This document shows, in pieces, positions 8,774 to 17,625 of a stretch of DNA of 50,507 bases (positions are counted from its first letter, which is position 1; each line of letters begins with the position of its first letter). A model generated the notes under the pieces. It made no database searches and had not been told where the DNA came from. It saw only the letters and a program-made list of their open reading frames with translations. The position numbers and the translations under genes were made by a program. Location: positions 1-50,507 of the forward strand of contig DCAZ01000141.1 in assembly GCA_002313925.1 (NCBI GenBank), given 5' to 3'. Origin of the DNA: Gemmatimonadales bacterium UBA1120 (lineage in GTDB: Bacteria; Gemmatimonadota; Gemmatimonadetes; Longimicrobiales; Gaopeijiaceae).

Positions 8774-8795
8774 ATCGGAGCCCTAGGGCTCCGAT
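8774..8795. promoter_or_regulatory. 22-bp perfect palindrome upstream of sufC, candidate operator
   Basis: The half-site ATCGGAGCCCT is followed with no spacer by its exact reverse complement. It ends 17 bases before the sufC start codon and begins at the end of an AATAAT (8770-8775), which matches a -10 box in five of six positions. No good -35 is seen at the right distance. The position suits a dimeric repressor acting on the SUF operon. With no loop and no T-tract it is a poor terminator. Confidence 0.5.
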
Positions 8796-8812
8796 CCGTG
8801 TCTAGAGAACCT

Positions 8813-9622
8813 ATGAGTGATGCTCATATTCTGAAGATCGAGAGGCTTGAAGCCAAGGTGGCTACAGAGAATCTCGCTATCTTGAATGGAGTCAACCTGG
8901 AGATCGGCAAAGGTGAAGTCCATGCAATCATGGGTCCTAATGGTTCTGGGAAGAGCACCTTAGCAAAGATACTTGCGGGACACCCCAGCTATGAAGTCAC
9001 AGCTGGAGAAGTCCTTTTCAAGGGTCAAAACTTACTTGAATTGGATCCAGATGAACGATCCCGAGCCGGCATCTTCCTAGCATTCCAGTACCCGATTGAA
9101 ATTCCAGGGGTGTCTATCGCCAACTTTCTACGCACGGCTCTCCAGGCACACCTCACTGGGGAGGAAGAACTCGATATCTTTGAGTTCTCCGATATGCTCA
9201 CTGAGCGTATGTCGATGCTAGAAATGGATATCTCGTTTGCGGAACGTCATGTAAACGATGGATTCAGCGGTGGTGAAAAAAAGCGGAATGAAATCTTGCA
9301 GATGGCGGTCCTAAAACCGACGCTGGCAGTAATGGATGAAACTGATTCGGGTCTCGATATTGACGCTCTAAAGATTGTAGCGAACGGTGTAAATAAGCTC
9401 ACCGAAGAGGATCCGGAAATGTCGATCCTACTCATTACTCACTATCAGCGCCTTTTGAACTACATCAAACCTGATTTCGTCCACGTTATGGTAGACGGAA
9501 GACTTGTGCGGTCTGGTGGACCAGAGATCGCATTAGAGTTAGAGGAAGATGGCTATAAGAACTGGAAAGACGCCAAGCTAGTATCATTATCCAACGAGCC
9601 GGACGTCCCTAAGACGGCCTAA
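8813..9622 (+). CDS. sufC: SufC, Fe-S cluster assembly ATPase
   Basis: A 269-residue ABC-type ATPase. Walker A is GPNGSGKST (41-49), the signature is FSGGEKKR and Walker B is LAVMDETDSGLD, the SufC version with its acidic ETDSGLD. The ATG at 8813 is preferred to the in-frame GTG at 8798 because homologues begin close to the strand LKIERLEAKV. SufC drives conformational change in the SufBCD scaffold on which Fe-S clusters are built in the cytoplasm. It is first in the operon, with sufB 18 bases downstream. Confidence 0.97.
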   Translation: MSDAHILKIERLEAKVATENLAILNGVNLEIGKGEVHAIMGPNGSGKSTLAKILAGHPSYEVTAGEVLFKGQNLLELDPDERSRAGIFLAFQYPIEIPGVSIANFLRTALQAHLTGEEELDIFEFSDMLTERMSMLEMDISFAERHVNDGFSGGEKKRNEILQMAVLKPTLAVMDETDSGLDIDALKIVANGVNKLTEEDPEMSILLITHYQRLLNYIKPDFVHVMVDGRLVRSGGPEIALELEEDGYKNWKDAKLVSLSNEPDVPKTA

Positions 9623-9640
9623 AGGAGCAGATATCCCCTC

Positions 9641-11056
9641 ATGCCTCAAAACGAGACGATCCGAGACCTCCAGCTTGATGAATATAAGTACGACTTTGTA
9701 ACAGACGCTGAGCCAGTCTACCGAGCAAGTAAGGGCCTGTCAGAGGAAGTTGTCCGGGAAATTTCAGCCTATAAGGAGGAGCCCGAGTGGATGCTCGACT
9801 CCCGCCTGAAGGCACTACAAGTCTACGGATCGAAACCGATGCCGACCTGGGGAGGTGACCTCTCAGAGCTCGATGCAGTACTGGACGAAATTTATTTCTA
9901 TGTGCGCCCTCAGGATCGAATGGAACACTCATGGGAGGACGTACCTGAGGAAATCAAAGATACATTCGAGAAGCTTGGGATTCCCGAGGCCGAGCGGAAA
10001 GTTTTGGCTGGTGTCGGTGCACAGTATGAATCAGAAATGGTATACCATTCACTCCGTGAAGAGTGGGAGAAGCAGGGTGTAATATTTGATTCAATCGAAG
10101 ACGGACTGAAGAATCACCCGGACCTCTTCCGTGAGTATTTTGGGACAGTGATCCCCACCCAAGACAACAAGTTCGCTGCCATGAATGCCGCAGTGTGGTC
10201 GGGTGGCTCATTCGTGTACATACCGCCCGGTGTGCATTTGGACACACCGCTGCAAGCGTACTTCCGGGTTAATCAGGAACGAATGGGACAGTTTGAGCGG
10301 ACACTCATCATTTGTGATGAAGGAGCCAGCGCTCACTACATCGAAGGCTGTACGGCACCCGTGTACTCCACCGAGTCGTTCCATTCAGGTGTCATAGAGA
10401 TTGTTGTGAAGAAAAATGCTCGCTTCCGCTATACAACCATCCAGAATTGGTCCAACAACATGTACAACCTCGTGACCCAACGGGCAGTGGTACACGAAGG
10501 TGCAAACATGGAGTGGCTGGACGGGAATTTGGGCTCAAAGCTGACGATGAAGTACCCTTCCTGCTATTTGGTCGGAGAGGGCGCTCACGGAGAAATTCTC
10601 TCGATCGCATATGCGGGTGACGGCCAGCATCAGGATACCGGAGGCAAGGTTGTCCATGTGGCCCCACACACGACTTCTTCAATTATTTCTAAATCGATAT
10701 CTAAGGGACACGGCCGATCGACATACCGAGGGCTCTGTAAGGTCCACGAAGGGGCACACCATGCGCGCTCGAACGTCGAATGTGACGCGCTATTGATCAA
10801 TGACACTTCTCGCACCGATACGTACCCGTATATCGAAATCGAGGAGAATGATGCCAACGTGGGTCATGAAGCCTCAGTCTCCAAGATCGGCGAAGAACAA
10901 CTGTTCTACCTTACCAGCCGAGGTATCTCGGAAGAAGAAGCGATGGCCATGATCGTCCGAGGATTTATCGAACCGATCGCAAAAGAGTTACCACTCGAGT
11001 ATGCAGTCGAGTTGAACAGGCTGATCGAACTCGAGATGGAAGGATCAGTCGGGTAA
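9641..11056 (+). CDS. sufB: SufB, Fe-S cluster scaffold subunit
   Basis: A 471-residue protein of normal SufB length. It has the conserved core TQDNKFAAMNAAVWSGGSFVYIPPGV around residues 169-195 (quoted here only as its start, TQDNKFAAMNAAVW, and end, FVYIPPGV), then YIEGCTAPVY with the scaffold cysteine, and the beta-helix segment CLVGEGAHGEI. It ends with the family motif SRGISEEEAMAMIVRGFIEP. SufB, SufC and SufD form the cytoplasmic scaffold that receives persulfide sulfur. A ribosome site AAAGGAG lies in the 18-base gap after sufC. Confidence 0.97.
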   Translation: MPQNETIRDLQLDEYKYDFVTDAEPVYRASKGLSEEVVREISAYKEEPEWMLDSRLKALQVYGSKPMPTWGGDLSELDAVLDEIYFYVRPQDRMEHSWEDVPEEIKDTFEKLGIPEAERKVLAGVGAQYESEMVYHSLREEWEKQGVIFDSIEDGLKNHPDLFREYFGTVIPTQDNKFAAMNAAVWSGGSFVYIPPGVHLDTPLQAYFRVNQERMGQFERTLIICDEGASAHYIEGCTAPVYSTESFHSGVIEIVVKKNARFRYTTIQNWSNNMYNLVTQRAVVHEGANMEWLDGNLGSKLTMKYPSCYLVGEGAHGEILSIAYAGDGQHQDTGGKVVHVAPHTTSSIISKSISKGHGRSTYRGLCKVHEGAHHARSNVECDALLINDTSRTDTYPYIEIEENDANVGHEASVSKIGEEQLFYLTSRGISEEEAMAMIVRGFIEPIAKELPLEYAVELNRLIELEMEGSVG

Positions 11057-11082
11057 ACCTGAAGCCAACTCCAGGCCCATAC

Positions 11083-12423
11083 ATGACTGACACTCTCTTC
11101 AGTAAAGGTGTAACCGAAGCGCTTAATTTCAGTGCTGTCGAGCGCCTGTGCATCGGAGAGCCAGACTGGCTCCGTGAGCGTCGCGAGCACGCTTGGACCT
11201 TGTACGAACAAACTCCGATGCCCACCACCAAACTAGAGGAATGGCGCTACACTGATCTCCGAAAGAAGCTACAGCTAGACACGCTGTCACTTTCACAAGC
11301 CACAGTCGTACCGGACGATCCCACAGCATGGCCCAAACGCCTCCGGAAGGCGATGAAAGAAGATCGACAAGCTTCAGGGCACATCGTAGTGATCGATGGT
11401 CATGTTGTGCATTCTGATCTTGAGGCTGACCTCATAGCCAAAGGTGTGATCCTCTCCTCGCTTCACGATGCGATAGAACAACATCCAAATCTTGTGGGAA
11501 ACTGCCTTGCGACCGAAGCAGTGCCTCCTGAAGAGGGGAAGTTTGCTGCATTGAATGCTGCACTCTGGAGCGATGGGATTTTCTTGTACGTGCCAGCAGA
11601 AGTTCAGCTCAACACGCCAATCAGAGTGACGCGCTGGCTGAGTGAGGCTGGGGTTGCACAATTTAGCAGAGTCCTGATCCTCGCTGAGAATGCAAGCCGT
11701 ATTTCGTACGTTGACGAAATATTATCCGATGATTTCTCTGAGCAGACGTTTGCTTCTAACGCCGTGGAGATCATCGCTAAGGAACGGGCACAGGTACAGT
11801 ACGTATCAGTTCAGCGCCTAGGCCGAGGTGCATTCTATCAATCAGTTCAGCGCACTCTCGCTCATCGCGATGCTACACTTGATACGCTCAACGTCGCTCT
11901 CGGAGCCTCGGTTTCACGTGTTGATCTCAACGCCCGCCTTCTTGGAGAAGGAGCGAATTCGGATATGCTCGGGCTTTACTTCGGAGACGACGACCAACAC
12001 TTCGATTTCAACACAAGCCAGGATCACATTTCACCACATACCACTAGCAACTTACTCTATAAAGGTGCCCTCGACGCCGCGAGTCGGGCGGTATTCCGTG
12101 GGATTATCAGGGTAAAGCCAACGGCCCAGCGCACAGACGCATATCAGACAAACCGGAATTTACTGCTCTCCGAAAACGCTAGAGCCGATTCACTACCCAA
12201 CCTCGAGATTGAAGCGGACGACGTAAAATGTTCCCATGGTGCAACAGTCGGCGCACTCGATCCCGATGCGAAATTCTATCTTATGAGCAGGGGCCTTAGC
12301 CGGATCCAGGCCGAGCGGCTGGTGGTACTCGGTTTTCTGGGAGAAGTTCTCTCCAAGCTCCCGCTTGGTGGGGTTGTTGAAAAAGTCACTCGGGTAATCG
12401 AAGAGAAACTATCTCAACACTAA
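11083..12423 (+). CDS. sufD: SufD, Fe-S cluster assembly protein
   Basis: A 446-residue paralogue of SufB. The N-terminus has PTTKLEEWRYTDLRK, typical of SufD, then KFAALNAALWSDGIFLYVPAEV aligning with the SufB core (22 residues in the protein; key part ALNAALWSDGIFLY). The late histidine used in scaffold chemistry is likely in QDHISPHTTSNLL, and the end has SRGLSRIQAERLVVLGFLGEV. It should pair with SufB and SufC. It starts 26 bases after sufB, and no separate promoter is evident. Confidence 0.95.
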   Translation: MTDTLFSKGVTEALNFSAVERLCIGEPDWLRERREHAWTLYEQTPMPTTKLEEWRYTDLRKKLQLDTLSLSQATVVPDDPTAWPKRLRKAMKEDRQASGHIVVIDGHVVHSDLEADLIAKGVILSSLHDAIEQHPNLVGNCLATEAVPPEEGKFAALNAALWSDGIFLYVPAEVQLNTPIRVTRWLSEAGVAQFSRVLILAENASRISYVDEILSDDFSEQTFASNAVEIIAKERAQVQYVSVQRLGRGAFYQSVQRTLAHRDATLDTLNVALGASVSRVDLNARLLGEGANSDMLGLYFGDDDQHFDFNTSQDHISPHTTSNLLYKGALDAASRAVFRGIIRVKPTAQRTDAYQTNRNLLLSENARADSLPNLEIEADDVKCSHGATVGALDPDAKFYLMSRGLSRIQAERLVVLGFLGEVLSKLPLGGVVEKVTRVIEEKLSQH

Positions 12424-12482
12424 CAGTGACCATCAAAACTCGAGGGTGAAACACGTGAGACTTTCCTCCAGCTGCGCTGCTC

Positions 12483-12794
12483 ATGTCTAGCTGGGTACGT
12501 GTCGCAGCAGTGGCCGACTGTGATGTCGGCACACTAAAGGGTGTTATGGTTGAAGGTACCCCTGTCGTGCTGGCTAATATCGACGGGGATATCTTTGCCC
12601 TTCAAGATGAATGCTCTCACGAGGAGTACCCTCTCTCGGATGGAGAACTGGACGGTGAGGATTTGGTGTGTATCTATCACGGAGCCCGGTTCGAGTGCGC
12701 CACGGGCCGCAATAAGAGCTTGCCGGCTATACGGCCTGTTAAGTCGTTTGCAGTCCAGATCCAGGACGACGAGATTTACATTGATCTAAGCTGA
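12483..12794 (+). CDS. Rieske-type [2Fe-2S] ferredoxin in the SUF operon
   Basis: A 103-residue protein with the Rieske cluster motif: Cys44-x-His46 in DECSHEEYPL and Cys63-x2-His66 in LVCIYHGARFE. The HGARF form is typical of the small ferredoxins of aromatic dioxygenase and nitrite reductase NirD type. It sits between sufD and sufS, 8 bases before sufS, a position where actinobacterial and related SUF operons also carry a Rieske gene. It may donate electrons during cluster assembly, but the partner is unproven. No Shine-Dalgarno is obvious at the ATG. Confidence 0.92.
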   Translation: MSSWVRVAAVADCDVGTLKGVMVEGTPVVLANIDGDIFALQDECSHEEYPLSDGELDGEDLVCIYHGARFECATGRNKSLPAIRPVKSFAVQIQDDEIYIDLS

Positions 12795-12801
12795 TTTTAC
12801 G

Positions 12802-14037
12802 ATGACCATAGCCACATTCGACCCGGTCACAATCCGCCGGGAGTTCCCGACGCTTGAACAGTCCGTCAACGGTCGTCCACTTGTTTATCTCGACAATGCG
12901 GCAACCTCACAAAAACCCAGGGTCGTGCTAGACGCACTAAGAGCGTACTACGAGAACGATAATTCAAATGTCCACCGTGGAATTCATGAGCTGTCCCGAC
13001 GTGCAACAGTAGCATACGAGGAATCACGGGCTAAGGTCGCTGGTTGGGTTGGGGCCGCTGAGCCTTCAGAGATCATTTGGACCCGAGGGACAACCGAAGC
13101 CATCAACCTTGTGTCCACCGCGTGGGGACTCGACAATGTCGGCGAAGGAGACGAGATCCTGATCTCGGTGCTTGAGCACCACTCAAACATCATCCCTTGG
13201 CAGCTTCTCGCTCGACGGACCGGTGCGGTGATCAAGTATATTGAGCTCGATGAGCAGGGACGATGGATTCTAGATGAACTTCCTCGCCTGCTGACAGATA
13301 GGACAAAGGTCGTGGCGATCAGCCATGTGTCGAACGCTCTTGGAACGGTGAACCCCGTGAAAAGAGTTGCTGCGGCAGCGCATGAGGTCGGAGCGCTCGT
13401 CCTAGTTGATGGTGCTCAGGGAGCAGTCCATATGAAGGTAGACGTCCAGGAGCTCGGGGTGGATTGCTACGCTTTCAGCGGACACAAGATGTGCGGGCCG
13501 ACTGGAATCGGTGCGCTCTGGGCCAGACGAGATCTACTCGACTCGATGGAGCCGTACCAGGGTGGTGGTGAAATGATACACTTTGTTGGGCGAGACGAGA
13601 GTAGTTGGGCAACAGTTCCGCACAAATTCGAGGCCGGCACGCCCAACATCGCTGGAGCAATCGGCATGGGAGCAGCCATCGACTTCCTTTCTGGAGTCGG
13701 TATGGATGCAATTGCAAAGCATGAACATGAACTCTTAGGATACGCTTTGGAACGAATGAGCGCGGTGGATGGCATTCGTATTTATGGCCCTCAGTCACCC
13801 GATGAACACTCAGCCTTGATCTCATTCACCCTAGGTGACGCTCATCCGCACGATATCTCGACAATTCTTGACTCAGAAGGCATTGCTGTGCGCGCGGGAC
13901 ACCACTGTGCACAATTAGCGATGCAACATTTTGGAATCTCAGCGACCGCGCGCGCGTCGATTTACTTGTACAATACAGAGAGTGATATCGACCGGCTCAT
14001 AGAGGGTCTCGAGCAGGTTCGAGGTATCTTTTCCTAA
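12802..14037 (+). CDS. sufS: SufS, cysteine desulfurase
   Basis: A 411-residue PLP enzyme of the class II (SufS/CsdA) desulfurases. The PLP lysine is Lys229 in FSGHKMCGPTG, and the persulfide-forming Cys369 lies in VRAGHHCAQ. EHHSNIIPWQ (about 125-134) and DGAQGAVH (203-210) are the usual cofactor-binding segments. It takes sulfur from cysteine and passes it to SufU and then SufBCD. Its stop codon shares a base with the sufU start (TAATG), indicating tight coupling of the desulfurase and its acceptor. Confidence 0.97.
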   Translation: MTIATFDPVTIRREFPTLEQSVNGRPLVYLDNAATSQKPRVVLDALRAYYENDNSNVHRGIHELSRRATVAYEESRAKVAGWVGAAEPSEIIWTRGTTEAINLVSTAWGLDNVGEGDEILISVLEHHSNIIPWQLLARRTGAVIKYIELDEQGRWILDELPRLLTDRTKVVAISHVSNALGTVNPVKRVAAAAHEVGALVLVDGAQGAVHMKVDVQELGVDCYAFSGHKMCGPTGIGALWARRDLLDSMEPYQGGGEMIHFVGRDESSWATVPHKFEAGTPNIAGAIGMGAAIDFLSGVGMDAIAKHEHELLGYALERMSAVDGIRIYGPQSPDEHSALISFTLGDAHPHDISTILDSEGIAVRAGHHCAQLAMQHFGISATARASIYLYNTESDIDRLIEGLEQVRGIFS

Positions 14038-14489
14038 TGGAAACACCACCGCTCAACTCTCTTTATCAACAGCTGATCCTTGAGCATTATCGCAACCCGA
14101 GGAACAAGGCTGAACTCGAAGAGAAATCTGTGGAAATCCACATGGCTAACCCGGTTTGTGGTGATGAAGTTCGACTACAGTTGCGTATTACGGACGACCA
14201 AATCGAAGAGGCTAAGTTTGTCGGCCAAGGCTGCTCAATCTCTCAAGCAGCGATAAGCATGATGACTACCCTTCTCCATGGTTGTTCACTTGCAGATGCG
14301 AAAATCTTGGCCGAGTGTTTCACGAAGATGATGCAGGGTGATCCTGATGCAGCTAAGGATAAAAGGCTAAAAGACCTTCGGGTTTTACAGGGGGTGAGTA
14401 AATTCCCCGTACGCATAAAATGTGCACTTATTGGTTTCGATGCCCTGCAGGAAGCTCTTAAGACTTACGCAAAAGAAGAAACGAGCTGA
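14037..14489 (+). CDS. sufU: SufU, zinc-dependent sulfur acceptor for SufS
   Basis: A 150-residue IscU-like protein of the SufU branch. Zinc ligands are visible as Cys41 and Asp43 (NPVCGDEV), Cys66 (GQGCSISQA) and Cys129 (RIKCALIGF). An insertion between residues about 90 and 120 and the lack of the IscU LPPVK loop separate it from scaffold-type IscU. SufU swaps its zinc ligand with SufS to take the persulfide. It is the last clear SUF gene, and the next frame starts in or just after its stop. Confidence 0.95.
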   Translation: METPPLNSLYQQLILEHYRNPRNKAELEEKSVEIHMANPVCGDEVRLQLRITDDQIEEAKFVGQGCSISQAAISMMTTLLHGCSLADAKILAECFTKMMQGDPDAAKDKRLKDLRVLQGVSKFPVRIKCALIGFDALQEALKTYAKEETS

Positions 14490-14569
14490 TTACTCCCCAC
14501 GACGTTCATTCAGCTCACCTGGCTAATACAAGGGCAGGACCCCTCACGGTATGGGTTTCAACAATTGGT

Positions 14570-15037
14570 GTGCGCCGAATTGAATTCGGGTCACTTCCAC
14601 GTGATCGCCATACAGACCCTCCTGGGTCCTGGCCATCCAATCTTCAAAATGCTGTGGAGCAACTCGAACAATATTTTCAGAAGGATCGTACCGTATTTGA
14701 CCTTAAACTCGACTTCGGAGGAACAACCACCAGCTTTCAGAACGAAGTTTATGATCGGTTACTCAAGATCAGATACGGACATGTTGTCTCCTACGGTCTA
14801 ATAGCTAAGGATATTGGCAAACCGAATATGGCTCGAGCTGTAGGACAGGCAGTAGGAGCAAATCCTATTCCCATTGTCGTGCCCTGCCATCGGGTAGTAG
14901 GAGCGGATGGTCGTCTTACAGGGTTTGGTGGGGGGCTTCGTGCGAAAGTTGCGCTTCTAACTCTTGAGGGAATAGGAGTTGATGGCAGTCAGGCTAACAG
15001 TAAGGTGCATCCAGAAGTCATCCCCCTGGATCTGTGA
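14570..15037 (+). CDS. Methylated-DNA-protein cysteine methyltransferase (MGMT/Ogt family)
   Basis: A protein of at least 155 residues that repairs O6-alkylguanine by suicidal transfer to cysteine. The active site is IPIVVPCHRVVG with Cys106 counted from the GTG at 14570. GHVVSYGLIAKDIG and NMARAVGQAVGANP (Arg89, the base-flipping arginine) are the DNA-binding helices. The start is odd: the frame is open back to 14462, and the bases before the GTG translate to AGPLTVWVSTIGVRRIEFG, which looks like the family's usual N-terminus, yet there is no ATG, GTG or TTG there. Only CTG (14486, 14519) or ATT (14489, 14564) could start it. The CTG at 14486 overlaps the sufU stop as CTGA. Confidence 0.85.
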   Translation: MRRIEFGSLPRDRHTDPPGSWPSNLQNAVEQLEQYFQKDRTVFDLKLDFGGTTTSFQNEVYDRLLKIRYGHVVSYGLIAKDIGKPNMARAVGQAVGANPIPIVVPCHRVVGADGRLTGFGGGLRAKVALLTLEGIGVDGSQANSKVHPEVIPLDL

Positions 15038-15073
15038 GACTCTTCAACAGCAGCCTTGTGCGATATGAGCTAA

Positions 15074-15096
15074 AAAGAAGGATCTAGCGCTTCTTT
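15074..15096. terminator. Weak hairpin between convergent MGMT and DadA-like genes
   Basis: AAAGAAG (15074-15080) and CTTCTTT (15090-15096) form a 7-bp AT-rich stem with a 9-base loop that contains the stop codon of the minus-strand gene. A short T-rich stretch follows on the plus strand. It could end transcription of the SUF/MGMT operon, but the stem is weak. Confidence 0.3.
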
Positions 15097-16364
15097 GTAT
15101 TCACTAGTGCGGCCCCACGGAACCGGTCAGGGGATAGTTTCCTTAACTTTGGCTCCTCTGTATCTAGTATCTCCTGAGCAATCATCTGTCCTGTTATCGG
15201 CCCAAGAGTAAGTCCCAGCATGCCGTGCCCGGTTGCGACGCTCAGTCCTTTGATATCCCCTATAGATCCTATAATTGGCATTCCATCCGATGCCATCGGC
15301 CGCAAGCCGCACCACTCTGATTTTGGGCCATCACCTCCCAAACCGGGAAAGCATCTTCGAGCAGCATTCGTCAATTGATTTAGCCTCGGGGTGCGCATCA
15401 CCCGGTTGAATCCTGAAAACTCCATTGTACCGGCAAAACGGACAAAATCCCCCATTGGCGTGCAAAACACGGAAGCCTCACTGAGTTCAGACGCAATCTT
15501 GATCGGGGGAGCACCACCAGGCCCTATAGCGTAGTCACGATGGTAGCCTTTGCCGGGCTGCAATGGTAATTGAATTCCAACCTCATTTAAGATGCCTGCA
15601 CTAAAGGGGCCTGTCGCTAAGACTACCACATCAGCACCAATCTCCCCTTCATTCGTGCGCAGACCTACAACACGCCCTGAGATGATCGACATACTTAGGA
15701 CGCTCACTCCTTCTGAGATCCGAGCCCCTCGCAGCCTGGCTCTCTCTGTTAACGCTTCCAGAAACTTCAGCGGATCCAAACTACGGGACTCAGGATAATG
15801 GATCCCACCTAGGAGTTCAGGACCGAACTCAGGTTCCCGTCGCCTTAACTCCTCTGAGCTAATGCATTCTGGGTGGTAGCCATATGCTTCGATCGCAGCT
15901 GCCTCATTCCGCGCACTCAGTAACCCCGGTTCGGTTACACACACTTTGTAGTAGCCGCTCCGAATGTATCCACACTCAATTTTTTCTTCCTCGATGATAT
16001 TATCAAAGGTCTGGAGTGCGTTTTTCCCTAGTGGAGCCATCACCTTCATACACTCTTCTACGTGTTCGTCCGTACAATAGCGAACGAAATCTCGGAGCCA
16101 TCCCCAGAGGCTTGGATCCCAACGGGGTGGTATGTAGAGAGGGCTTCCTTGATCCAGTAACGAGACTAGAAGCTGCCTCAGTCGACCCCGGCGATTGAGT
16201 GGCGGATGGCCTACTGCTACGGTTCCTGCATTCCCTCCCGAAGCACCAGAACCAATCTTATCTTTCTCTAGCAGATGAACCTGGGCACCTGCCTTGGCAA
16301 GTGCATAGGCACAGCTCACGCCGATTATTCCGCCCCCGACGACAAGGATGCGCGGCCTGCTCAT
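15084..16364 (-). CDS. FAD-dependent D-amino-acid dehydrogenase-like oxidoreductase (DadA family)
   Basis: A 426-residue DAO-superfamily flavoenzyme. The N-terminal FAD motif is VVGGGIIGVSCAYALAKAG (8-26) with Glu33 for the ribose, followed by SGASGGNAG (39-47). Near the C-terminus ATGHGMLGLTLGPITGQMIA is the closing FAD motif of the DadA type. It probably oxidises a D-amino acid or a similar secondary amine (D-hydroxyproline is another possibility) and passes electrons to the respiratory chain. The start ATG is one base after the stop of the upstream alcohol dehydrogenase gene, so they form an operon with the DUF2007 gene. Confidence 0.87.
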   Translation of the reverse strand: MSRPRILVVGGGIIGVSCAYALAKAGAQVHLLEKDKIGSGASGGNAGTVAVGHPPLNRRGRLRQLLVSLLDQGSPLYIPPRWDPSLWGWLRDFVRYCTDEHVEECMKVMAPLGKNALQTFDNIIEEEKIECGYIRSGYYKVCVTEPGLLSARNEAAAIEAYGYHPECISSEELRRREPEFGPELLGGIHYPESRSLDPLKFLEALTERARLRGARISEGVSVLSMSIISGRVVGLRTNEGEIGADVVVLATGPFSAGILNEVGIQLPLQPGKGYHRDYAIGPGGAPPIKIASELSEASVFCTPMGDFVRFAGTMEFSGFNRVMRTPRLNQLTNAARRCFPGLGGDGPKSEWCGLRPMASDGMPIIGSIGDIKGLSVATGHGMLGLTLGPITGQMIAQEILDTEEPKLRKLSPDRFRGAALVNTKKR

Positions 16365-16365
16365 G

Positions 16366-17622
16366 TCAGCGCGCTGTAGGATCCAGTAGAACCTTTATAG
16401 AGCCTGTCTTACTCCGCGTAGCAGCTGTCGAGAGTGCCTGTTGGTACTGCGCTAGGGGGTATACGTGAGTGACCATTTCCTGCACAGGTGCGGCGGTCTC
16501 TACAAGCATGTCATGAGTGATCTGAAATGTATGCTTTCTCTCCCCCCTCCATTCCTCAATCCCGTAGCACACATAGCCCTTCACGTCTAACTCTCTGGCC
16601 CACATGAATGTCAGGTCAAGTTTTCGGATTTTAGCAGCACAACCCAACATTACGATTCGGCCTCGGGGCGCTGAGAAGCGCAGTGCTTGCTCAATGGTCT
16701 GCCTGCTGCCTACACAGTCGAAGATGAGTGGGAAACCTCCGCCCGCATATACTTCATTACCCAGAATGGGCATGTAGCCACTTGCACCCGTGTTAACGAT
16801 CGCTTGGCGAGCTTCATCTCCGGGAGATACTACGTCACTCGCACCAAGACTTATCGCAATCTCTGCCTCATGGGCCCTCTTGATCTGAGCTACTATTTCA
16901 CCCGGATAACCAGCGGCACGTAAGGACCAAATAGTTCCAAGTGCTATTGGCCCACTACCGATTACCAGGGCGGGCCCCGAGCCAAACGGTCTGGATCCCA
17001 ACGCAGCATGCATCCCAACCGCGAGGGGCTCAATAAGAGCAGCTGTCCTGTCGTTCAGGCTATCATCTATAGGAAACAATTGGGTTTCGTGCGCAATCAT
17101 ACGCTCGGACCATCCGCCTGGGAGTGACCCATGATATCCGACGGTCATACCGCGAAGGAGTGGTTCATTCCCGACTAGAATTGTTCCCTGCTCACCCGCT
17201 CGTTCGCATGTAGCTGGCCATCCGGCGTTACAAGAAGAGCATTCTTCTTCTACCCTAAACCCTCTCATTCTGCAGGAAATAACAGGATTGACCGCAACTC
17301 TCTGGCCTGGCTCAACACCTCTGACAGCTCCCCCGACTTCTACAACGCGAGCCAGAATCTCGTGGCCAAGAACAGCCGGGAAAGAGCTAAAGGGTTCCAT
17401 CGCAGGACTAGTCTTAAACGTCAGTGTACCAACATCCGATCCACAAATACCGGCTTTGAGGATTTCAAGCCGTACCCAGTCGTCCGCCGGCAGGGATGGC
17501 TCAGTGATTTCGCCATAATGCAGTCCACTAAGGCCCCCGAACACCGCAGACTTCGTGAGCTTCCCGAGACTCTTACCCAGGAGATAACGCGGAATCGTGA
17601 CATTGAAACTGACAGCTTGCAC
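16366..17622 (-). CDS. Zinc-dependent medium-chain alcohol/polyol dehydrogenase
   Basis: A 418-residue MDR-family enzyme, longer than the usual 340-360. The catalytic zinc site shows Cys60 (AGICGSD) and His87-Glu88 (LGHEIL). A structural-zinc lobe is visible with Cys117, Cys128, Cys131 and Cys139, although its spacing is unusual. The nucleotide fold has LVIGSGPIALGT. Some of the extra length is the N-terminal 35 residues before LHYGEI. The start is GTG, 3 bases after the DUF2007 stop. Substrate is not readable; threonine-type and sorbitol-type dehydrogenases are the closest relatives by motif. Its tight linkage with the DadA-like gene suggests successive oxidation of an amino alcohol or amino acid (inference). 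Confidence 0.87.
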   Translation of the reverse strand: MQAVSFNVTIPRYLLGKSLGKLTKSAVFGGLSGLHYGEITEPSLPADDWVRLEILKAGICGSDVGTLTFKTSPAMEPFSSFPAVLGHEILARVVEVGGAVRGVEPGQRVAVNPVISCRMRGFRVEEECSSCNAGWPATCERAGEQGTILVGNEPLLRGMTVGYHGSLPGGWSERMIAHETQLFPIDDSLNDRTAALIEPLAVGMHAALGSRPFGSGPALVIGSGPIALGTIWSLRAAGYPGEIVAQIKRAHEAEIAISLGASDVVSPGDEARQAIVNTGASGYMPILGNEVYAGGGFPLIFDCVGSRQTIEQALRFSAPRGRIVMLGCAAKIRKLDLTFMWARELDVKGYVCYGIEEWRGERKHTFQITHDMLVETAAPVQEMVTHVYPLAQYQQALSTAATRSKTGSIKVLLDPTAR

Positions 17623-17625
17623 CGG

